The notes beneath the pieces are model-generated. The model worked only from the letters and a program-made list of their open reading frames with translations, was not told the origin of the DNA and made no database searches. A program made the translations under genes and the position numbers. From Acephala macrosclerotiorum (lineage: Eukaryota; Ascomycota; Leotiomycetes; Helotiales; Mollisiaceae): a DNA stretch of 64,000 nt. Shown here piece after piece: positions 10,825 to 21,172 of the stretch; the first letter of the stretch is position 1, and each line of letters starts with the position of its first letter. The DNA is taken from the NCBI GenBank assembly GCA_014904845.1, contig MU119241.1, forward strand, positions 186,001-250,000, read 5' to 3'.

Positions 10825-11660
10825 ATGGAGCCATATAAGTACATAGCATCATTGCCTGCCAAGGGATTGAGAGATCACCTCCTTGAGGCTTTGAACCTCT
10901 GGTTTGGCCTAGAAGAGGGGACACTCACCAAGATTAAGGATGTTATCAACACTCCCCACAACGTCTCTTTGATGTAAGTAGATTTTATTCTTCGGCATGA
11001 AATATTAAGAACAACACCTCCGATGGACGCGGACACCCTGCAACGCACTTGATTTTTGGAACAGCGCAAACCATAAACTCTGCAGGATATTCACAGATGA
11101 TATGCCTTGAGGAAGTGATGTCCTTGGTAGTAAATGCTGTTGGCTGCCTATATGAGTATGTTATTAGCCTCCACGATAAAATGTGTCGCGTCGCGAATCA
11201 ACATTTGCAGAAGAGACAAAGGCAATATACATTGGCCAAGCTCTTGATCTACATTGGACATATTACCCGAAGGCTCCGACGGAGAAGGAGTATTTTCATA
11301 GCATTGATAGGAGTAAGCGCTCTTGCTAAACTTGATTGGCAACTGTACTAGCGTCCTGTATAGAGACTGGAGGACTATTGCGACTGATGGCGAAATTGAT
11401 CCAAGCATGCTCAACAGACTTGGCCTCACTTACTTCCCCTGCTGAGAAGTCGACCGAGGACAGCAAATCGGTACGACTACTCCATCTCATAGTCATAATC
11501 GGGCGATACTATCAAATCTGCGATGACTTGAAGGACATTAAAGATGCAAAGGTCCGTAGAGAACGTTATCTTTAGGTATCCGAACACCGCTAACACCACA
11601 CAGAACAAACAAATGCATGGCTTTTCAGGAACTCTCAAGACCTTGAAGGCGCAATGCTAG
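10825..11660 (+). pseudogene. decayed prenyltransferase (GGPP-synthase-like) half of the chimeric terpene synthase
   Basis: The start YKYIASLPAKGLRD and INTPHNVSLM are the classic N-terminus of isoprenyl diphosphate synthases. After a would-be intron of only 36 nt come GHPATHLIFGTAQTINSAGY, then (after a normal GT-AG intron ending near 11210) IYIGQALDLHWTYYPKAPTE, then ETGGLLRLMAKLIQ and the second aspartate motif region CDDLKDIKD. The first aspartate-rich motif (DDxxD, needed for binding the allylic diphosphate) is not present: at 10998-11012 the aligned codons read stop-Asn-Ile-Lys-Asn. The C-terminal segment after about 11590 stops early at 11658 and lacks the usual KGFxxDL region. Together these make catalysis unlikely. 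It sits directly downstream of, and in frame with, the cyclase domain. Confidence 0.75.
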
Positions 11661-13037
11661 AGAGACATGTCTCCTACCTTTGCGGCTGCTGAAGAACTCG
11701 GTAGCACTGTTTTCAAATTCTTTGGTGTTGAAGAGCGATTTTTCCGTTCACCTAAAATCGTCGAAGGTGCCTCGGCGGTAAAGGAATGGACAATTAATTA
11801 GCCGAGCGCGCTAGCGCGAGAGAATCACTCCCCTTTCTTTTCTTTCCCGGAATGGCTGCAAACATATATTCCTGAAGAAATGATGCTAGCATGGAGGAAC
11901 GACTATCTTGAGGCCGCAAATCCAAGACTCGTTCATGCCTGCTTGACTTTTGAAGTGTCGTAACTATTTGTCACTTCCTTCGAAGCTGACTTTACGAATC
12001 TGCTTCAGTAAGGTAACGGAAACAAAAATTAATTTTGTGTATATGAATTTACTACTCGCTCGATCAATATTCTCACCCAAATCCATATCGTTGAGCGTTC
12101 GCGTTGAAGTGGGCGCAATGCTGTGTAGCTTCCATCTTGTTAGAAGCTGTTGATAAATTTGCTGCTGATTGGAAAGGTTGTTGTAGACAATCCATCACAT
12201 TACTAAATTTATGTACTCACAGTACCAATGTTCTAAGTGATCCGAGTAGTTTTCCTTGGGAGGGGGATTCTGCGCCTCTTGCGCACCCGGCGTTCTCAAT
12301 TTCCAAGCCCTATCCAAACTTCCCTGCGCCCTCCCTCTCTCAGGCTTCCTATGTTCCGGGAATCTTGGCGTATGCTGGATTGTTGATTATAGGTTTTAGT
12401 TCAAATAATTATCAAGATGTTGCCTCAATTGATGAAAATCGAATCTCTTCGTGCATTTAGTTCGACTTGCCGAACTTCTTTGGTTGCGACATGATGAGCT
12501 CTTGGAGTATTGATGCCTCCTAGCTAATGCAAACTTGATTGAGATATATATGTCGTAACGATTGCATTTCTAAATCATATGTCACTATTAAATCGTTGTG
12601 ATAGCAAGATGCACTTGTTGCACTTCTTAGCTTTCTGTATTTAAACCTACCTGCGATACTCGGTTGATGCGGGTCAAGTCACTTCAAATATGGAAGGATA
12701 TTGTGTCATTGGAGAAGACCTTATATTGTAAACAAATCAGCTTCGTTCTGAAGGTTATCAGAAGGCAGACCTGTAATCTGAACTGGGATTAGCGCCGTAT
12801 GGTTGATCACAGTGGTCCTCGACCTTCCTCCACACTTCCACTTTCTACATCCAAACGATACACCTTCTTCTACCACTTTACTTCCTCGACATAAAATCTT
12901 TGACTACATCATCATCAAACCTTATCAGCCTTCAATCCTCCGTCAGGCAATACTTGTAAATCCATTGTAGGCTTTCAATTTCTTTCCGTTTTTGCGCGCA
13001 TAGCTAACAATCCTCAAGCGCATCAACAAACATCAAG
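11661..13037. other. 1.4 kb region without supportable gene
   Basis: Mildly AT-rich non-coding DNA. Short open stretches (for instance 11870-11965 and 12240-12460) have protein-like composition but no motif I recognise; they could be remnants of genes once clustered with the terpene synthase. The last 250 bp are CT-rich and lead into the start at 13038. Confidence 0.35.
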
Positions 13038-14189
13038 ATGGACAGTAAGTTTATGGACAACTCGGTCGGCGAGTCCAAGATCGACAATCTCATCAAGTTT
13101 AACCCAACTTTCGAGGATGCCATCGATGACAACGATGTTCCTTACTCTTCCTCGACCGATATCCTCATGACTCCCGTCTCCTCAACTCCAGGTCCTCCCG
13201 TCGACGTCAAGGCTGAGGAATCTACTACACCCAAGGCTGCGCCAGCTATTCCAGCTCGTGATAGTGGCTCCCGTCGCGGTGGACATGATCATAACTCTCG
13301 TGTTCATCCAGACGCATGGGGTAGCAGTCGTGCCGAGCGTGTCATCACGTCCGCCCCTACTGCTCCTACTCAGGCTGCTGCTCCTCAACCACCTCCTGGT
13401 CATCCTGGTTATGTTTATCCACCTGCCACTATCCCTATGCGCCTCCCATTCCTCTCCCACGTTGGTCTCCCTGGCGACGCCGTCATCAACAACCTTGATC
13501 AACTCGTCGGCTACGTCGCTCAACTCGTTCATATGGTTGAGGACCATCGATCTATCATCAACTCCCTCACTACCGAGAACCAGTCTCTTCATCAATCCCT
13601 CCTCGATACCTTGAACAAGCTTCTTGATGCTAGCGATCCTACCCATACCAGCAAAAATACCGATAACCTTGAGCATATGGTTCCTGGAGCCCTCTCCGCT
13701 ACTTTCCCTCATCGTCCTGCTACTGCTACTCCGTATAAGAACGAGGACGAGCGTCAACGCCGCAAGCAACACAATCGGGGGACTTTCGGACGCGAGTGGG
13801 ACTTCCTTAATCCTGAATTCGTTGAGCCTGCCGTTACTTCTACTCCCCAGCCTTCTACCCATCACCACGCAGTCATTGGTCGTATGTCAAATTCAACCGA
13901 AGCTCAGATTATGAACGTTTTCGTCATGGGCACTGGTCTGCCAGGATTGTCCTTGCACGAGGTACGTGGACATGGTTCAGGTTCAGACTGGCTCGGTGGC
14001 TCCTCTGATGCTCCCCGTGTTGTTGTTCCTCACCATTATCCTCGCCGTTCTCCCGTTGAGTTCGAGTTGACTATGTTCTCTCCTCAGGTCGCTCTTCCAT
14101 CAACTCATCTCATGCCTGCTGCTCCGCGCTATCGTGGCCACCCATTCCTTGGCGATTTCATGGGCTTCAGCTTCCCTTTCCACCGTTAA
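13038..14189 (+). CDS. uncharacterised 383-residue protein
   Basis: A single uninterrupted exon. The first 120 residues are acidic then Ser/Thr/Pro/Ala-rich and look disordered; a proline-rich stretch (PPPGHPGYVYPP) precedes a probable amphipathic or coiled-coil segment around residues 150-205 (LDQLVGYVAQLVHMVEDH, then LLDTLNKLLDAS). The remainder is low-complexity with many histidines and prolines. No catalytic motif, signal peptide or membrane segment is visible. The ATG has CAAG before it (tcaagatgg), a good fungal start context, and the upstream 150 bp are CT- and CA-rich, as for an expressed gene. I do not recognise a family; a scaffold or regulatory protein is possible but unsupported. 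Confidence 0.6.
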   Translation: MDSKFMDNSVGESKIDNLIKFNPTFEDAIDDNDVPYSSSTDILMTPVSSTPGPPVDVKAEESTTPKAAPAIPARDSGSRRGGHDHNSRVHPDAWGSSRAERVITSAPTAPTQAAAPQPPPGHPGYVYPPATIPMRLPFLSHVGLPGDAVINNLDQLVGYVAQLVHMVEDHRSIINSLTTENQSLHQSLLDTLNKLLDASDPTHTSKNTDNLEHMVPGALSATFPHRPATATPYKNEDERQRRKQHNRGTFGREWDFLNPEFVEPAVTSTPQPSTHHHAVIGRMSNSTEAQIMNVFVMGTGLPGLSLHEVRGHGSGSDWLGGSSDAPRVVVPHHYPRRSPVEFELTMFSPQVALPSTHLMPAAPRYRGHPFLGDFMGFSFPFHR

Positions 14190-15047
14190 GTCAACTTCCA
14201 CACTACGGGATCTTTTACATTCGTAGTTGTAGGTCTCGAAGTGGTGTCTGACACGGACGGAGAGAAAAGTTGATCTCGTTTCTTTATATTCGTGGTGGAT
14301 TTGATATCGGTTACGGTGGTGGACAAAAGTGATGTGCATGGATCATGAATACTGGCGCTCATCAGGCCGTTTTCTGGGAACGGTGGGGATGTGGAGGGTA
14401 GGGAGACTTAGAGCTTGCTGGATGCGGATAACAGAGCGAAAATGAGTAATGAAAAGACCTGAGAATAATCCTTTTGACTTCCATTGTGACTTCCGTTGTG
14501 ACCGTATTAGAGAACTGTGCAGTATTTGTTACCAAAATCTCGAGATCTTGTGAGAAAGCTCTTGAATATTCCGGATCATAGAGTGGGTAAGCTTGGGGTT
14601 CACTTTGATCGGAGATTGCTTCCTTTGGGAAGGTGAGAATGGAGCTTGTTTGCCTCTTTGTTTCTCATTTGAAATCAGATATTTGAGACTCACCCTCCGA
14701 GGAGCGCTGCAGGAGGGCCTAGGCCTTAGCTCCTTAGGTTTACGAAGAAGTACAGTACACCAAAAGCATACTCAAACTGTTTGTTCTGAATCAGCACCAT
14801 CAAACGACTTATAGTTTGCACCATTACCCTGGTATATTAAGGAGTACTCACCTCCAACTTAAACGACAGAAGCATCCCCTTGATTTGCTTGATGCCACTA
14901 CTTTCTTGTGGTATATAATATACACAATAAAGAACGCCTGTTGTTGCACTTGTAGTCATGTCATAATATAAAACTCCTACAGCAAAGTTTAGTGCTGTTT
15001 AGGCAGGTAGTATTCACGACGGATGTTGTGCCCTGAGTTCCATATGC
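14190..15047. other. intergenic region
   Basis: About 0.86 kb without recognisable genes or repeats. It separates the orphan gene from the 3' end of the dehalogenase remnant. Confidence 0.35.
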
Positions 15048-15726
15048 TATAGACTCCCCGCAATCAGCAACTCACTGGGAACTCTCAACAACACCTCTCT
15101 ATCCCCTTTCTCCAAGAATTGCTTCCGGTAGTGGTCGTGTTCGACTTAAGTTATTGGGCGGAGCATTGCATTAGGAATCACACGCTCGATCATTGCGTTC
15201 TGTTCAATAATCAATTCCCTTCAACCTTATCCCGAAACTACCTATAGTTCGTCTGAGAAGGCTCAGGGATGAAATCAGCGATGCTTTCAAACGGGCGCAA
15301 GAATTCCCAAAAAGCAATCCCAGCGACGCGCTCTTGGTTCTGGGAGGCCCAGTTAAAGCCAAGCAAGGAACCGAAATCTTGCACTATTAGAATGACTTTT
15401 TGGCTTGGGTCTGGGAGGATTTGGGAGATGAAGGCAGAGAGGTAGGCAGCGTGGTCGGTGACAAGGTAGGGAATGGAGGGTTTTCCGGAAGCGCCGAAAC
15501 CGATTAGGTCGGGGCTATGCAGCGGATTTGGGAGGGAGAGGTGGGGGATGATGTTGCGCCAGAAGTAGCTCGAGACGGGGTTACCGTGGATGAAGAGAGC
15601 AGCTTCCCGGCGGTTTGAGGTTGACTTCACAGTATCGATGTATGTCATGTATGATTCGAGGACGTTTACGCGTTGGAAGGTGAAAGGGAAATCAGCGGAA
15701 ACATCTGCTTCGTAGGATTGAGCCAT
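15048..15726 (-). pseudogene. haloalkane dehalogenase-like alpha/beta hydrolase, multiply disrupted
   Basis: From the ATG at 15726 the frame encodes FIHGNPVSSYFW (oxyanion-hole HGNP), DLIGFGASGKP and the nucleophile elbow VQDFGSLLGFNWA, in which an aspartate replaces the usual serine, diagnostic of the haloalkane dehalogenase subgroup. It reaches a stop at 15238. Homology continues beyond it: after a one-base shift near 15205-15215 the minus strand reads LIIEQNAMIERVIPNAMLRP, then an in-frame TAA at 15148-15146, then HYRKQFLEKGDREVLLRVP and a final stop at 15048. The lid region is therefore still recognisable, but the last third with the catalytic histidine is not found. Two stops plus a frameshift plus a missing C-terminus make this a clear pseudogene. 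Intact members hydrolyse carbon-halogen bonds or epoxide-like substrates. Confidence 0.85.
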
Positions 15727-16395
15727 TGTGGACAGGTTGGTGAGACGTTGGTACGAAGGGTTGAGTATTGATGGCGCTGAGCTACCAGGATTGACAGATT
15801 GACATCTTCATATAGGAGCGGATTCACCTCTAAGTGTGTATAAATTTCAGGGGTACGTCATTGTCGCAACGTCCAAGGTCATAACCAACTCTAGTCATCG
15901 AGATATTCAGTAATCATTCCCCCTTATTTTCCCTCGCTTTATCTCCTACGCTGCCACCAGCATTGCGCCTCGCTTAATTTTAGTAAGAACGTCAAAATTC
16001 CCTCAACTCATTTACTTCAACCCTTTCTCATTTGAAAAAATACTAATAAAAACTAATAAACTTTGCAAAAAATTGACATATGGAGCCCAATGAAACTTTA
16101 CAACAGGCGTGAAAGAGTTTTACCCAATTTTGTCGTGGTTAATAAGTGTTGCAGGTCGGGCAAGATTTAACGACACAAAGACTACTACCATGCGACTGTC
16201 AAGCAATCAGGGCTTCTCTCGGAAGTAAGGAATGAAAAATAATACGATGATATTGCCAGAAAGTTTGGGGAACTTTTGAGTACGGATTGATATGGACGCG
16301 AGTCTTTACCATGCTGGCATGAGCTGTTGTTGAAGAGCTGTGAGTGAGTAGATACGCGGGGTTTGTATTTCTTGTAAGATGTGGAGTAATGAAAT
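15727..16395. other. intergenic region
   Basis: About 0.67 kb, AT-rich around 16020-16080 with short A-runs. It should contain the promoters of the two divergent flanking genes; nothing else recognised. Confidence 0.35.
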
Positions 16396-17103
16396 ATGGG
16401 TATTGTTCTCAACTTCCTCGAACAATGCCTTAGCCTCGAAGCTACACTCAGCGGAGCCTTGCGATCGAGATTGGAGGATTTTGGTACTTACATGGGTTTG
16501 AAGGGGGGGAGTTGTGGGGATTGGTTGGAAATACACACACAAGTAATCTTACCTTGGCACCTTGCAAAGTTGAGACCCGACTTGGAACATTCCGCCGGCA
16601 AGATGAAGGGCTTCGTGGTCGGAATCTTGATTGAGGAGTTCTCGCAACTTATTGTCTCAAGCCCAAAGCCTAATTTATGCCTGAACTTTCATCAAAATGG
16701 AAGCCATAAGACACCGACAGACAATAAGAAAGTCTGGACAAATATTACTCATGAAGCCGTACCTAGTCAAGGACTAATCCGTTCTTGTTCTTGCGTTGGA
16801 TGTAGAGGAGATGAGTGTTCGGCGAACAAAACCAGGCAACACCCTTTAAAACTCTTAAGGTGCCAACTGTGTGGAAGTGGTGGCCATGTAGATAATGAAT
16901 GCTTCGGCAATAAAATTGGACACCCTATTCAGTTAGCCAAGCCGTGCGCTCGCTGCCATAGATACGATCATGAGTACCTGAAGTGTTGGGTCGCTTTTCT
17001 CTCGAAGAGACTCAACTGGATGAAGGCGAAGGGTATCTACTCCAAGACTTTGTCTGTAAGCTTCTGTGAAACCCTTGAGAACGCTTCTTGCCAACTGATT
17101 TGA
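16396..17103 (+). CDS. putative CCHC zinc-knuckle protein
   Basis: An open frame of 235 codons. Its C-terminal half holds two consecutive CX2CX4HX4C zinc knuckles, CQLCGSGGHVDNEC and CARCHRYDHEYLKC, spaced about 20 residues apart, preceded by a further cysteine cluster (CSCVGCRGDEC). Zinc knuckles bind single-stranded RNA or DNA; they occur in RNA-processing factors and in retroelement Gag proteins, but I see no protease or polymerase nearby, so a retroelement origin is not supported. The N-terminal 100 residues have no recognisable domain and may contain an unspliced intron or a false start. Another multi-knuckle gene follows at 18098 on the same strand, suggesting a local family. Confidence 0.5.
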   Translation: MGIVLNFLEQCLSLEATLSGALRSRLEDFGTYMGLKGGSCGDWLEIHTQVILPWHLAKLRPDLEHSAGKMKGFVVGILIEEFSQLIVSSPKPNLCLNFHQNGSHKTPTDNKKVWTNITHEAVPSQGLIRSCSCVGCRGDECSANKTRQHPLKLLRCQLCGSGGHVDNECFGNKIGHPIQLAKPCARCHRYDHEYLKCWVAFLSKRLNWMKAKGIYSKTLSVSFCETLENASCQLI

Positions 17104-18097
17104 GATGATGCATCCTTGCAAGTGAGTACTGATAATTTGGTGAGAGATGGGTTGTTTGGGAAGATCGAGCCGTCGGTCATTACGCACTGGCATCAGAAGA
17201 AGCAGCACATGTTGCCCCAGAACCGATCGTCAGCATGGAATTGCAATTCAGAGACTCTATGCAATCCTTACTCCAAATCGTAATGAACATGATTGCTTAG
17301 CAGAGGCCGTGAAGAATTGCTGTCAAGAGCACTGAAGATGTGTGTAGCCAAAAACTAGGTCCTTGATCTAAGATGCTAATGAGGCTGACAAGTGTCTGAG
17401 AAACTAGGGTTCATAGCAAGAAGAAGTGAAGAGCAGGGGAGAGACTTGCAAGATAGGCACTCCTTCCATTTCCGTTCGCTCTTGCCTTGCAGCCCCTCCA
17501 TGGCGAATTTCTACCCAAACATTAGTCATTTTCAGCAGAGCAGACCATGATATGCTGAATGGCAGTCACCGTGATCGATCTAACGCGAACAACCACGCTG
17601 GTATCTGGGAATTAATTATCCTTGCGTACGGGCAGATTAGAAGGAGAGCGCCCTGCGACGTAACGGACATCGCTCGCTCAGCCCCTTCTCTTCCACCTGC
17701 ACCTTCCACAACTGTGCTTCCTCACGCGGAATCACTTTCCAAAAGTGAAGGCGAGTCGGTCAAGAACATAAAGGTGAAGGAAAGAGTGGTCTGATTTGGT
17801 TGTGTTGACGACTCGTTCCTGCCTTTCAAATTTAGCGCGCTTTCGTCACCTACAAAAACCTCCCCTTCCCCGCACCTTCGATCGTCTTTCTTCTTCTTCA
17901 TCAACCTCCAAGTTCTCCCCCCGCCCTCTTCCCCTCATCGTATTCGCTCTGGCAATTAATCAAAGAGGATAAGGGATAAGGCAAGAGTCATTGATCACGA
18001 TTTAGACGAGGACGTTTTCGCTGATGTTTTTCCCTACAGAAACTGATTGACAACGAAGTCAGCTTTGACGACAAAACCCGATCTCAACAATTCAAGG
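17104..18097. other. intergenic region between zinc-knuckle genes
   Basis: About 1 kb. Open frames here (for example 17426-17794) show no motif. The last 200 bp contain long CT-rich tracts (cgtctttcttcttcttcatc) typical of a fungal promoter and 5' untranslated region for the following gene. Confidence 0.4.
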
Positions 18098-19554
18098 ATG
18101 TCATCAACCAAAGAAGGCAAGTCCAAGGGACGCCATTTAAAGGGACGAGTCATCAAAAAGGAAATGATTGACCTCACCATCAAACTCTTCCCAGAGTTGG
18201 AGGCTCTTCGCAACTTGTACCACAGAATCAGCGGCATCGAGGCTCGACGCATGGAGCTTCTGCTCGAGAAGGCAAGCAACCAACCGTGATCGGGCTCAGT
18301 TCATAACTAACAGGATCAGGAGCCTCCCATTGAAGACTACAGTGACGAGATGGACTGCGAAATGGAACTTACCAATGTTCTCTGCCACGACCTCACGCGC
18401 TTTCAATATCGCCAAATAACCCTAGCCGGCAAGATCAAGGCATTGATTTACGATGCTTTGGCCATAATTTACGACATTGAGGAGGGCTTCAAGGTTGCAA
18501 GAGTTGAAGTTGAAGCCGATATGATCAAGCAAGGCATGACGCTCCCAGCTATATCCAAGGCAATGGACTGGGAGAGGGACACCAATATTGGAGATGCAGT
18601 GACGAAGGATAAGGAGTTGGTTGCAGGTAGGCTTTCGAGCGGTTTTGTCAGCGGCTTGTTGACAATCTCATAGTTGTCAACACCACCTTAGACGAGATCA
18701 AGGAGCTTCGCCATCAACTGAACTACCATGCGGTCATGCATGGCCTCGTTCAGAAGTGGAAGCTAGACTTCGCCGTGAAGGCTGAGTTGAGAGGCAGCGA
18801 GCTTGCCATGTTCCTCCACGTCTCCGAGAAGGATCAAGAAATGCGCCTGAGCAGACTCTTCCTGCCAGAAGCATTGGAGATCTTGAACGAGTATATGTGG
18901 AAGAAAGTCGAGGCTGTGCAACGTGGAGAGGACAAGAGTGCAAGCATGCCAACCCAAGAGAACGAGACCTATGGGGACATTGAAGGCCTGGTTCACAGTG
19001 GTGGTGACGACTAGCCTGCCCGAAGCTGGGGCACCGCTTCCGTTCACGATTTCTTCCTGGAGACCGAGAATGGCTTTATCTCCCAGGGATCTTCTACTAA
19101 GGAAGAAATTACCACGGAGATTTGGTCCGGAGTCCAAAACTTTCCCTGCTTTACCTGCGGTGAGGCTGGCCATGTTACGAAGGACTGTCGCGTTCCCGAT
19201 ATCCCACCTGAGACATCTGTCCAGTACGATCGGCTCGTCAGCCCTGGAGAAGAAAAGGGCACAGCTTCATCGAAGCTCTGGGAAGAGAAGAACACTTGTT
19301 GTGAGAACTGCGGAATGCTGGGACATCCACGCGAATACTGCAATCTGCTGTATCCTGAGGAGGAGAAGCCAAATTTCTGCGAGGAATGCAAGAAGCACGG
19401 CCACATGGAGGATCGTTGTTGGAAACTCCACCCGGAGTTGAAGGTAAAATTCCTTCATGAGCAAAAGGAGAAGATGAAGAACATGACATGCCATGAGTGC
19501 GGAGAAATTGGCCATGCACGAAGATGGTGTTACAAGTTGCACCCTCCAAAGTAA
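18098..19554 (+). pseudogene. four-knuckle CCHC zinc-finger protein interrupted by one in-frame TAG
   Basis: Exons 18098-18271, 18314-18626 and 18692 onward join cleanly. The first intron is a 42-nt GC-AG intron (GCAAGC donor, ataactaac branch region). The first 269 residues are charged and helical (LFPELEALRNLYHRISGIE, then RLFLPEALEILNEYMWKK) and end at TAG 19012-19014. The same frame then remains open for another 179 codons to TAA 19554 and contains four CX2CX4HX4C knuckles: CFTCGEAGHVTKDC, CENCGMLGHPREYC, CEECKKHGHMEDRC and CHECGEIGHARRWC. No intron of plausible size removes the TAG. The TAG is consistent with a former CAG codon. Either the gene was recently truncated, losing all its nucleic-acid-binding knuckles, or the TAG is read through or is a base error. 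The helical part alone could still be made. Confidence 0.7.
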
Positions 19555-20409
19555 AAAGCATCCATGTCTGGCACGTTCGCACGACTAGCGAACGGAGCTA
19601 ATATGGAGAGGAGAGCGACGCAGGAAGATATTTGTGTGTATCGGGCCATTTTCGCTTGTATCACTGTACGCATGATTGCACCAAGCTCGATGTCGAGCTA
19701 TTTGTACGTCATAGATGTCTACTCAGCTCCCGGCACAACTTGTTTTCATCTCCGAAAGGAGCAGCGCAAGAAATTGTATGCACTTGTAGCTAGTCTTCAA
19801 TGAAGAAATTTCCCTTTACAGTGGGTTAATAAACGCAGTGGGTGAAGTGCTTAGGCCGCTTGTTGAACTGGCTGCTTACTTTGGAGACTCCCGCCTCCGG
19901 CAAGTGCTTCTGTTCAATTAAATAGGCAGAAGAATATCAAAACCCCGAGCAGAAGCGAAGCAAGACAATGCAGCATCTCACAGCAACTTAGAATATCACC
20001 AAATTCGCAGGCATTACAAGGGCGACAACTGGAAGCACAACGCCAGAAGCAAAAATTCAAACCTAAATGGAAGGAATCCTACTGACTTGTCTCCCATGCT
20101 CTCTAATCCTCGCTACTGCAGGCGTACTCCTCGCAAAACACCAGTTCTCCCGATCGTCCGCAGAGTCCAGTCTCCCGTATTCTGCGGAAAGTCACTCACA
20201 AGTCTGCCGCTTCTCTTCGCCATTCTTCTCCCGGTGTCAATCCTGTCCTCCCAATCGCATCGGCGAACTTATTCGAGTCTCTACGCAGCTGCTTTCGAGC
20301 CTTGGTCAGAGTGTTGCTCTCAATACTCTCCATGCTAGTAGTAGAGTATAGCAATATGCGGCTCCACATGATATATCTTCAATACTCCAACATTCACCCC
20401 TGGAACCCT
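19555..20409. other. intergenic region
   Basis: About 0.85 kb of unique-looking sequence between the zinc-knuckle gene and the 3' end of the POP7-like gene. Nothing recognised. Confidence 0.35.
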
Positions 20410-21010
20410 TCACCTCAAGCTAACACCAACCTCCAAACAACTCGTTCGCCTCACCCTACTCCCCTCCACAATCCACTCTCCATCTTCACCACTCCTCTCA
20501 ATAACATCATCCACAGCACCCACACTCCCTGTCCTAATCCTCACCACCACCCCCTCTCGTCCCTGCCACCAAATCGCCAACCTAAGCAACTTCTCAACAG
20601 CCTTTCCAGTAGCTTTCATAACAACCTCCTCCTCTCTAGCCTTACTCCTGTCTCCTTTCACATCTCCTTTGCTCTTGATACCAGCTTCAATACCCTTCAA
20701 TAGCTTCTTGTCTCCGCCGGAAATGGATAAAGGTCCAGCAGCGCGGTCTTCGACGTGGGAGAGAAGTTTTTGGACTCGTTTGACGGTTGCGATGAATGGG
20801 GTTAAGGTGGATATGTAGACTACTTTGAGACTGGAGGCGCCGCGAAGGGGTGCGGTAATCGGGGCGTGGAGGAGGGGGCGTTTTTGGATCTTTTGGTCTG
20901 CGGGGGTTAATTTGGTTGTAGCTGTGGATTTGGGAGGACGTACTTGAGGGAAGTTTGGGGAGCTTCTTATGCCCTGTGGACTTTGCTTCTGTTGGGACCT
21001 CCTTCGCCAT
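20410..21010 (-). CDS. POP7: RNase P/MRP subunit Pop7/Rpp20-like
   Basis: Two exons (21010-20944 and 20897-20410) separated by a 46-nt GT-AG intron encode 184 residues. After a basic leader the second exon has QKRPLLHAPITAP, VVYISTLTPFIATVKRVQKL and LRLAIWWQGREGVVVRIRTG, the pattern of the Alba-fold Pop7/Rpp20 subunit, which pairs with Pop6/Rpp25 on the P3 domain of RNase P and RNase MRP RNA in the nucleolus for tRNA and rRNA processing. A lysine/glutamate-rich insertion (residues about 110-135) lies between the two conserved parts. It is divergent from the ROGDI-like gene, 162 bp away, so the two probably share a promoter region. Frame intact. Confidence 0.85.
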
Positions 21011-21172
21011 CTCGGATGGATCCTCGTGGTTGTCGGCGTGGTGAATGAGCTATGGAGAGCTACCCAAGTTCTGAAATGATGTCGGATATTCGAAAGTTCA
21101 ACCGAAGTTCTGCCGCCTGCACTACATCATGATACCAACTTTGAAGCTTCACTCCAAACCACAGGTACAACA
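21011..21172. promoter_or_regulatory. short divergent promoter between POP7 and ROGDI-like genes
   Basis: Only 162 bp separate the two start codons, so both transcription starts must lie here. No TATA box is obvious. Function is inferred from the arrangement. Confidence 0.5.

Noticed and set aside
16396..19554. Zinc-knuckle genes as Gag of a retrotransposon
   Set aside because: No protease, reverse transcriptase or integrase motifs and no long terminal repeats nearby; the second gene has spliceosomal introns.
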